NCBI RefSeq assembly: GCF_009906855.1
Contig: NZ_CP047650.1
Coordinates: 2,790,001 to 2,854,000, forward strand
Source: Xylophilus rhododendri
GTDB lineage: Bacteria; Pseudomonadota; Gammaproteobacteria; Burkholderiales; Burkholderiaceae_C
Length of the DNA stretch: 64,000 bases
Reading direction: 5' to 3'
Numbering within the stretch: position 1 is the first letter of the stretch; every line of letters starts with the position of its first letter. Both the position numbers and the translations under genes were made by a program. The notes beneath the pieces were generated by a model. It was not told where the DNA came from. It did no database searches and saw nothing but the letters and a program-made list of their open reading frames with translations. This document shows positions 58,469-64,000 of this stretch, piece by piece.

Positions 58469-58684
58469 TTTGCGGACTCGCTGGCAGCGGCGCCGCCCGC
58501 CAGGGACGGCCCCATGAAAAACGCGGCTCGATCGCCGCTTGCCGCCTATTGTCGGTGCAGCGCGGGAGGTCCGGGATTTACACGCGCCTCACCTGCGTCG
58601 CACGCTGGCATTACATGCGCGCCGGACACTGGCTACCAACCTGATGCCCGGTATGGCAGCAGGGGTCTTCGAAAGGAAACTCTC

Positions 58685-59266
58685 ATGCAAACCGCAATCC
58701 GCACCATCCTCCTGACCGGCCTGCTGGCCAGCGCCGGTATCGGCTCCGCCTTCGCCCAGACCAGCCCCGCACCGGCCACCCAGACGGCGCCCTCGGCCGG
58801 CCCGCGCGGCGAACACCGCGGCGGCCCGGAAGGCCGCTTCGATCCGGCCCAACGCGAAGCCCGCATGCAAAAGCATTTCGCGGAACTCAAGACCAAGCTG
58901 CGCATCACGCCGCAGCAGGAAGGCGCCTGGACGGCCTTCACCACCGCCATGCGTCCGCCCGAAGGCGGCATGCGCGGCATGAAGGGCGAACGCGAGGAAT
59001 TCGCCAAGCTGACGACGCCGCAGCGCATCGACCGCATGCGTGAAATGCGCGCCGTCCGCCAGGCCGAGGCCGACAAGCGCGGCGACGCGATCAAGACCTT
59101 CTACGCATCGCTCAACCCGGCCCAGCAGCAGACCTTCGATGCGCTGCCGCCGCCGCACTTCGGTGGCCATCGTTTCGGCCCCGGCGGACATGAAGGCCAT
59201 GGCCCGCGCGGTCCGCGCGGACCGATGGGCCAGGGCGAAGCAACGCCCCCGCCGCCGGCACGCTGA
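58685..59266 (+). CDS. Periplasmic Spy/CpxP-like protein
   Basis: A 193-residue exported protein. Signal peptide IRTILLTGLLASAGIGSAFA (cleavage near AQ), a Pro/Thr/Ala/Gly linker, then a helical region with the LTxxQ-like repeats LRITPQQEGAW and LNPAQQQTFDAL, and a His/Gly/Pro-rich tail (HFGGHRFGPGGHEGHGPRG). Spy/CpxP proteins are envelope stress chaperones; the tail could bind metal. The start at 58685 is preceded by GAAAGGAAA, a good ribosome site. It ends 18 bases before a bidirectional terminator shared with the convergent gene. No CpxRA genes are near. Confidence 0.75.
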   Translation: MQTAIRTILLTGLLASAGIGSAFAQTSPAPATQTAPSAGPRGEHRGGPEGRFDPAQREARMQKHFAELKTKLRITPQQEGAWTAFTTAMRPPEGGMRGMKGEREEFAKLTTPQRIDRMREMRAVRQAEADKRGDAIKTFYASLNPAQQQTFDALPPPHFGGHRFGPGGHEGHGPRGPRGPMGQGEATPPPPAR

Positions 59267-59283
59267 TATGGCCGGCACCAAGT

Positions 59284-59312
59284 AAAAAAGGGACCTCGCG
59301 GTCCCTTTTTTT
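59284..59312. terminator. Bidirectional Rho-independent terminator
   Basis: AAAAAAGGGACC-TCGC-GGTCCCTTTTTT is a perfect 12-base stem with A and T runs, placed between the CpxP-like gene and the convergent secreted-protein gene. Confidence 0.9.
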
Positions 59313-59330
59313 ATGTGCAAGCCGAAGGGC

Positions 59331-59732
59331 TTACGGACGGGCGGTCTTCTCGCCGGTGGCGATGCCCTGCTTGGTGTGCACGGCAGCACGGGCGCCCGGC
59401 ACGCCGGCATCCTTGGTGGTCGTGCCCATGCCGCTGACGGCGGGGTTCTCGGCGGCCGGGCGGCCGTTGGGCTGGCCGGTCGGGCCGGTGGTGCTGGCTT
59501 CGCCGGCGGCGACCGTCTTGTTCTTGCTCATCTTGTTGGCCATGGTCGCCTCGCTCTTGACTTCGGCACGGGTGGTGTCGGAGGTCATGGGCGACTTGTC
59601 GGGGCCGTTGATCTGGCCCTGCACCTTGGTGGTGGCGGCGCCGCCGGCGGTGGTGGTGGGCACCTGGGCCGATGCGATGGAAGCCAGGCCCATCAGGCCG
59701 GCGATCAGGACGGTGGATTTGATTGCGTTCAT
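59331..59732 (-). CDS. Small exported protein of unknown function
   Basis: A 133-residue protein with a clear signal peptide (IKSTVLIAGLMGLASIASAQ) and a mature part that is low in aromatics and rich in Thr, Ala, Gly, Lys (AGGAATTKVQGQINGPDKSP; ATMANKMSKNKTVAAGEAST; VSGMGTTTKDAGVPGARAAV). It is almost certainly disordered in the periplasm. No family is recognised; similar small exported proteins occur in Variovorax and relatives. Start at 59732 with GAAGGAA upstream on the coding strand. Convergent with the CpxP-like gene and sharing its terminator; divergent from pagL. Confidence 0.65.
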   Translation of the reverse strand: MNAIKSTVLIAGLMGLASIASAQVPTTTAGGAATTKVQGQINGPDKSPMTSDTTRAEVKSEATMANKMSKNKTVAAGEASTTGPTGQPNGRPAAENPAVSGMGTTTKDAGVPGARAAVHTKQGIATGEKTARP

Positions 59733-59977
59733 GGTGCGAGTTCCTTCGTGTTGTGTGCCCGGCGAACCGGACGGACTGACTTCAAGTCCCTGCTGTTTTG
59801 CCGTTGTGTCGGGACTTGTATCTACAGTACGTAGCGCCCCGGCCACAAAGCGAAGGAAGGTGCGCCCGAGGGTTGTAGGACTTCGACGCGACGAGCCCAT
59901 CGCATTTTTGGCAAGATGGCAATGCTGCCTACACTTGGTCGCACTACTTTTCTTTGCCACTGCTTTTGCGGCACGCC

Positions 59978-60547
59978 ATGATCCATTTTTCCCTTCTCTC
60001 CATTGCCTCGGCCCTGGCCCTGGCAGCCGTCGCCCCACTGGCCCATGCGGACGCTTCCGCATCCAACGGCATCTATCTCCAGTACGGCAAGGCCGGCAGC
60101 GACAGCAACACCAATGCCTACACCCTGGGCGTGACCAAGCCCATGGACTGGTTCGGCTCGCGCACCCTGTGGGGCACGCAGGCCACCGGCTTCTGGGACC
60201 TGTACGGCACCTATCACGTGTCCGACCGCAACAACGGCGGCGAGTACAAGACCTGGCTGGCCGGCCTGACCCCGACCTTCCGCCTGCGTTTCGACGAAGG
60301 CCGCTCCAACTGGTTCGTGGATGGCGGCGTGGGTGTGTCCTATACCGACGTGCTCTACCGCAGCAATGCCGGCAAGGAGTTCAGCACCCGCTTCAACTTC
60401 GGCAGCCACGTGGCACTGGGCTACACCTTCGGCGCGCAGCGCGAACAGGAAATCTCGGTGAGCTTCCTGCACTACTCCAACGCCAGCATCAAGAAGCCCA
60501 ACCCGGGCGAGAACTACGTGCAGCTGCGCTACGCGCATTCGTTCTGA
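59978..60547 (+). CDS. pagL: Lipid A 3-O-deacylase PagL
   Basis: A 189-residue outer-membrane beta-barrel esterase that removes the 3-O acyl chain from lipid A, lowering endotoxin signalling. Signal peptide MIHFSLLSIASALALAAVAP; barrel strands alternate throughout; the catalytic His and Ser are in FLHYSNASIKKPNPGEN (His-x-Ser-Asn, with the following Glu as the third member), and the protein ends in the aromatic LRYAHSF. Start ATG at 59978 without a clear ribosome site. Monocistronic between unrelated genes; PhoP-type regulation cannot be judged from the sequence. Confidence 0.9.
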   Translation: MIHFSLLSIASALALAAVAPLAHADASASNGIYLQYGKAGSDSNTNAYTLGVTKPMDWFGSRTLWGTQATGFWDLYGTYHVSDRNNGGEYKTWLAGLTPTFRLRFDEGRSNWFVDGGVGVSYTDVLYRSNAGKEFSTRFNFGSHVALGYTFGAQREQEISVSFLHYSNASIKKPNPGENYVQLRYAHSF

Positions 60548-60666
60548 TCGCCTGAGGCGCGCGGAGCGGCGCGGGGAAATCGGGTCCCGTCCTACGGTCC
60601 CCGCCCGGTGCCGCCCGGAGAATGCATCGTCAGAATGGGCGCTTTCGCCCGCAGGGACGCGCATCC

Positions 60667-61431
60667 ATGGCCGCAGAACAAGAGCCGTTCACCTTCAAGG
60701 TGCTGACGGTCAACATCCACAAGGGTTTCACCACCTTCAACCGCCGCTTCATGCTGCATGAGCTGCGCGATGCCGTGCGTTCGGTCTCGGCCGACGTGGT
60801 GTTCCTGCAAGAGGTGCTGGGCACGCATGCCAAGCATTCGGACCGGCACGCCAACTTTCCGCAGAACCCGCACTACGAGTTCCTGGCCGACGAGATCTGG
60901 CACCAGTTCGCCTATGGCCGCAATGCGGTCTACGACAACGGGCACCACGGCAATGCGCTGCTGTCGAAGTTCCCCATCGTCCACTACCAGAACCACGATG
61001 TGTCCATCGCCGGCCCGGAGCGGCGCGGCGTGCTGCACTGCGTGCTGCGCATTCCCGGCCGAGAGACCGATGTGCATGCGATCTGCGTGCACCTGGGCCT
61101 GGCCGAGAACCACCGGCGCCAGCAGCTGATGCGCATCAACGATCTGGTCAACAACGACATCCCCAAGGGTGCTCCGGTGGTGCTGGCCGGCGACTTCAAC
61201 GACTGGCGCGGCCGCGCCCACGAGATCCTCGACAAGGGCTGCGGCCTGCACGAGGTCTTCATCCAGGCCAACGGCGAAGCCGCCCGCACCTTCCCGGCCA
61301 AGATGCCGGTGCTGCGGCTGGACCGCATCTATGTGCGCAATGCCGATGCGCATGCGCCCATCGTGCTGCCCAAGAAGCCCTGGTCCACGCTGTCGGACCA
61401 TGCGCCGCTGGCCGCGGAACTGACGATATGA
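60667..61431 (+). CDS. Endonuclease/exonuclease/phosphatase family protein (YbhP-like)
   Basis: A 254-residue EEP-fold hydrolase. Motifs: VLTVNIHKGF (metal Asn), VVFLQEVLG (Glu), VHLGLAENHRRQQL, VLAGDFNDWRGR (Asp/Asn) and the final STLSDHAPLAAEL (Asp-His), so the active site is complete. It is the first gene of a ybhP-clsB-ybhN unit, as in E. coli, and its stop overlaps the clsB start (ATGA). Role in that operon is undefined, presumably phospholipid or phosphate-ester hydrolysis. Start at 60667 (MAAEQEPFTF). Confidence 0.87.
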   Translation: MAAEQEPFTFKVLTVNIHKGFTTFNRRFMLHELRDAVRSVSADVVFLQEVLGTHAKHSDRHANFPQNPHYEFLADEIWHQFAYGRNAVYDNGHHGNALLSKFPIVHYQNHDVSIAGPERRGVLHCVLRIPGRETDVHAICVHLGLAENHRRQQLMRINDLVNNDIPKGAPVVLAGDFNDWRGRAHEILDKGCGLHEVFIQANGEAARTFPAKMPVLRLDRIYVRNADAHAPIVLPKKPWSTLSDHAPLAAELTI

Positions 61432-62711
61432 ACGCCGAGGAGGTGTCGGCGGACGCGGGCAAGGGTGGTCGCCGCCTGCGCTGGATCGCCGGCAACGACA
61501 TCCAGCTGCTGGAGAACGGCGAGGAGTTCTTCCCCCGCGTCTTCGAATGCATCGCCAACGCCCAGCGCGAGGTGGTGCTGGAGACCTTCATCCTGTTCGA
61601 GGACAAGGTCGGCAAGGCGCTCCATGCCGCGCTGCTGAAGGCAGCCCGGCGCGGGGTGAAGGTGGATGTGATGGTCGACGGTTTCGGCTCGCCCGACCTG
61701 TCGCGCGAGTTCCTCGAATCGCTGACCTCGGCCGGCGTGCGTTTCCGGGTCTACGACCCGGGCCAGCGCATCCTGGGCAAACGGGTCGGCTGGCTGCGCC
61801 GCATGCACCGCAAGATCGTGGTGGTCGATGGCGAGCGAGCCTTTGTCGGCGGCATCAACTATTCGGCCGACCACCTGGCCGACTTCGGGCCCGAGGCCAA
61901 GCAGGACTACGCGGTGGAGATCACCGGCCCGCTGGTCGGCCATATCCACCGCTTCGCCCTGCATGCGATCGCCATCGGCGGCCAGGGCCGGCGCTGGTTC
62001 CGCCGGCGCATCAAGGCCGTGCATTCCGAGGCGATCGCGGCCACCGGCCCGGCCGATGCCTTCTTCGTCACCCGCGACAACCACCGCCACACCAACGACA
62101 TCGAGCGCCAGTACCGCGCCGCCATCCGCGCCGCGCGGCAGCGGGTGGTGATCGCCAATGCCTATTTCTTTCCCGGCTACCGGCTGATCCAGGAGATGCG
62201 CCGGGCGGCGCGGCGCGGCGTGCAGGTCGATCTGATCCTGCAGGGCCAGCCCGACATGCCCATCGTGAAGATCGCCGCCAGCATGCTCTACCACCACCTG
62301 CTGCATGCCGGCGTGCGCATCCACGAGTACTGCGACCGGCCGCTGCATGGCAAGGTGGCGGTGATGGACGACAGCTGGGCCACAGTCGGCTCCAGCAACC
62401 TCGATCCGCTGAGCCTGTCGCTCAATCTCGAATCCAATGTGGTGATCCGCGACAAGGCCTTCAACCACCATCTGTACGAACGCCTGGCCCACCTGATGCA
62501 GCACAGCTGCAAGCGCGTGGAGCGCGAGAACCTGGCGGCCGAATGGAGCGCCTGGCGGCTGGTGCGCAGCTTCTTCGTCTTCCACTTCCTGCGCTGGTAT
62601 CCGATCGCGGCCACCTGGCTGCCCAATCCGCGCAAACGCGCCATGCCGGTGCAACTGCCGACCACCGGCGAGACGGCCGCCCCCGTGCCGACACGTACCG
62701 ATGCCGCCTGA
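61428..62711 (+). CDS. clsB: Cardiolipin synthase B
   Basis: A 427-residue phospholipase D superfamily enzyme making cardiolipin at the inner membrane. Two HKD motifs are present: HRKIVVVDGERAFVGGINYS and HGKVAVMDDSWATVGSSNLD. There are no N-terminal membrane helices, unlike ClsA, matching ClsB. A C-terminal amphipathic segment (SAWRLVRSFFVFHFLRWYPI) may attach to the membrane. The start overlaps the EEP stop (ATGA) and the end overlaps the next gene by 11 bases. Known ClsB can also make phosphatidylglycerol. Confidence 0.92.
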   Translation: MNAEEVSADAGKGGRRLRWIAGNDIQLLENGEEFFPRVFECIANAQREVVLETFILFEDKVGKALHAALLKAARRGVKVDVMVDGFGSPDLSREFLESLTSAGVRFRVYDPGQRILGKRVGWLRRMHRKIVVVDGERAFVGGINYSADHLADFGPEAKQDYAVEITGPLVGHIHRFALHAIAIGGQGRRWFRRRIKAVHSEAIAATGPADAFFVTRDNHRHTNDIERQYRAAIRAARQRVVIANAYFFPGYRLIQEMRRAARRGVQVDLILQGQPDMPIVKIAASMLYHHLLHAGVRIHEYCDRPLHGKVAVMDDSWATVGSSNLDPLSLSLNLESNVVIRDKAFNHHLYERLAHLMQHSCKRVERENLAAEWSAWRLVRSFFVFHFLRWYPIAATWLPNPRKRAMPVQLPTTGETAAPVPTRTDAA

Positions 62712-63744
62712 GACCACCCGCGCGTTCGCCTGGTCCGACCCGCGCAGCTGGCAGCAGCAGCCCTGGTGGCCCTGGACCAAACGCATCGTCAGCCTGGCCT
62801 TCTTCCTGCTGGTGGCCTGGCTGATCGTCAGCCGCGCCCGCACCATCGAATGGGGCAGCGTGTGGTCGTCCCTGAAGGCCATACCGGTTGGCGTGCTGGG
62901 CCTGGCCGGGCTGCTGACGGTGCTGACCTATGCGGTGTACTGCTCCTTCGACCTGATAGGCCGCTACTGCTCGCGCCACAAGCTCTCGCACCGGCTGGTG
63001 CTGTTCATCACCTTCATCAGCTATGCCTTCAACCTGAACCTGGGAACCATCGTCGGCGGGGTGGCCTTCCGCTACCGGCTGTACGGGCACTACGGGCTGC
63101 ATGGCGGGCAGATCACGCATGTCACGGCGTTGAGCATGGTGACCAACTGGATCGGCTACTGCGCGCTGGCCGGGCTGGTCTTCCTGCTCTGGCCGCTGCC
63201 GATGCCGCCGCAGTGGGACCTGGGCAGCGGCGATGTGCGCTGGCTGGGTGCGGTGGCGCTGGCCATCGCGGTGGCCTATGTCGCGGCCGCCGCCTGGCGT
63301 GGCGGGCGCGACGGGCGTGACCTGGTCATCCGTGGCCGCAGGATTTCGCTGCCGGGATGGCGCATCGCGATGCTGCAGGTCGTGCTGTCGTCCATCCACT
63401 GGATGCTGATGGCCAGCATCATCTTCGTGCTGCTGCAGGGCAAGGCCGCCTATCCGACGGTGCTGGCCACGCTGCTGGTGGCGGCGATCGCCGGGGTCAT
63501 CGCACATATCCCGGCCGGCCTGGGCGTGACCGAGGCGGTGTTCGTGGCGCTGATGGGGCACCAGGTGGACCATGGGCCGCTGCTGGCCGCGCTGCTGGGC
63601 TATCGCGGCATCTACTACATCGCCCCGCTGGCGATCGCCGCGGTGGCGCAGCTGGTGGTGGAATTGCAGCGGCGGCGCGACGCACAGGCCGAGGACGACA
63701 CCGAAGCCGCTCCACCCCAAAGCCCCGCGCCGCATACGTCTTGA
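62701..63744 (+). CDS. YbhN-family (UPF0104/LPG-synthetase-TM) membrane protein
   Basis: A 347-residue integral membrane protein of the lysylphosphatidylglycerol-synthase transmembrane type. Eight or so helices; the conserved HIPAGLGVTEAVFVALM motif, common to flippase-like UPF0104 proteins, lies near residue 270, and NLNLGTIVGGVAFRYRLY near residue 112. It lacks the catalytic C-terminal domain of MprF, so it is probably a lipid flippase or modulator. It is the third gene of ybhP-clsB-ybhN and overlaps clsB by 11 bases. The acidic/Pro C-tail (AEDDTEAAPPQSPAPHTS) is disordered. Confidence 0.88.
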   Translation: MPPETTRAFAWSDPRSWQQQPWWPWTKRIVSLAFFLLVAWLIVSRARTIEWGSVWSSLKAIPVGVLGLAGLLTVLTYAVYCSFDLIGRYCSRHKLSHRLVLFITFISYAFNLNLGTIVGGVAFRYRLYGHYGLHGGQITHVTALSMVTNWIGYCALAGLVFLLWPLPMPPQWDLGSGDVRWLGAVALAIAVAYVAAAAWRGGRDGRDLVIRGRRISLPGWRIAMLQVVLSSIHWMLMASIIFVLLQGKAAYPTVLATLLVAAIAGVIAHIPAGLGVTEAVFVALMGHQVDHGPLLAALLGYRGIYYIAPLAIAAVAQLVVELQRRRDAQAEDDTEAAPPQSPAPHTS

Positions 63745-63771
63745 CACCTGGAGCCGGTCCGCGACTGTATA
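63741..63771 (+). promoter_or_regulatory. Putative promoter of the radical SAM gene
   Basis: TTGACA (63741-63746) with TGTATA (63766-63771) after a 19-base spacer; the -10 overlaps the LexA box, so LexA would block RNA polymerase. Transcription would start just before the ATG at 63783. Confidence 0.55.
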
Positions 63772-63780
63772 TTCGTACAG
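63765..63780. promoter_or_regulatory. LexA (SOS) box
   Basis: CTGT-ATATTCGT-ACAG matches the LexA consensus CTGT-N8-ACAG exactly, two bases before the start codon of the downstream gene. Confidence 0.8.
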
Positions 63781-63782
63781 TC

Positions 63783-64000
63783 ATGCAGACAGCCCCCATC
63801 TCCCCGCCGCCGAATACACATCCGCTGCAGCGCAAGCTGGCCATCCTGGCCGATGCCGCCAAGTACGACGCTTCCTGCGCCTCCAGCGGCACCAGCAAAC
63901 GCGACTCGCGCGGCGGCACCGGCATGGGCTCCACCGAAGGCTCGGGCATCTGCCACAGCTATGCGCCGGACGGCCGCTGCATCTCGCTGCTGAAGATCCT
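63783..64000 (+). CDS. Putative DNA modification/repair radical SAM protein (5' part)
   Basis: The first 72 codons of a gene that continues past the window. The product begins MQTAPISPPPNTHPLQRKLA, followed by ILADAAKYDASCASSGTSKR and GICHSYAPDGRCISLLKIL, the N-terminal signature of the SplB-like family annotated as putative DNA modification/repair radical SAM protein. The three-Cys iron-sulfur motif would lie downstream, outside the window. Relatives are often followed by a UdgX-type uracil-DNA glycosylase gene. The start has no ribosome site and sits two bases after a perfect LexA box, so the gene is probably DNA-damage induced and nearly leaderless. Confidence 0.85.
   Translation, partial: MQTAPISPPPNTHPLQRKLAILADAAKYDASCASSGTSKRDSRGGTGMGSTEGSGICHSYAPDGRCISLLKI

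Noticed and set aside
60622..60666. Earlier in-frame start for the YbhP-like protein
   Set aside because: The added 15 residues are basic and unconserved in character; the Met at 60667 gives the usual N-terminus.

Overview
The window reads as a high-GC Betaproteobacterium of the order Burkholderiales, most like the Comamonadaceae (Variovorax/Acidovorax/Xylophilus type). This is inferred from gene content, synteny and protein sequence, not from a database search. The block rpmH-rnpA-yidD-yidC-mnmE (minus strand) facing dnaA-dnaN-gyrB (plus strand) places the window across the chromosomal replication origin region near 32.7-32.9 kb. Genes left of this point are mostly on the minus strand and genes right of it mostly on the plus strand, as expected for divergent replication.

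Left arm (0-32 kb): a cytochrome b561, an MFS transporter and a lipoprotein 5'-nucleotidase; NADP malic enzyme maeB; a secreted RNase toxin gene broken by a one-base frameshift beside an intact barstar immunity gene; the envelope operon lptD-surA-rsmA, divergent from amgK-rsmE; an M20 peptidase, a DUF72 protein and a bactofilin; metX-metW behind a SAM-II type riboswitch; a glycine-rich RRM protein whose frame is interrupted at a C7 tract; the KDO/LPS genes kdsD-kdsC-lptC followed by a short-chain dehydrogenase; a CPA2 K+/H+ antiporter; a GGDEF-EAL protein; then the mnmE-yidC-yidD-rnpA-rpmH block.

Right arm (33-64 kb): dnaA-dnaN-gyrB; a four-gene archaic (Csu-like) chaperone-usher pilus operon with two spore-coat-U subunits; a DUF3892 protein; glutamine-dependent NAD synthetase; an unrecognised 201-residue protein; a zinc alcohol dehydrogenase; a 1139-residue secreted multi-domain surface protein; a CDF metal transporter; a MocR regulator divergent from gabT-gabD (GABA to succinate); a secreted protein of unknown function; a copper-chaperone-like protein, rdgC, a CpxP/Spy-like protein, PagL lipid A deacylase and the ybhP-clsB-ybhN phospholipid operon. 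The window ends inside a radical SAM DNA-repair gene that has a perfect LexA box at its start.

Most of the window is core chromosome. The parts that look accessory or unusual are the RNase/barstar locus, the pilus operon, the large surface protein and the two unrecognised proteins (45.1-45.7 kb and 56.0-57.1 kb). Two single-base frameshifts (6.88 kb and 20.24 kb) are either real mutations or assembly errors and deserve read-level checking. No tRNA, rRNA, insertion sequence, prophage or CRISPR array was found.
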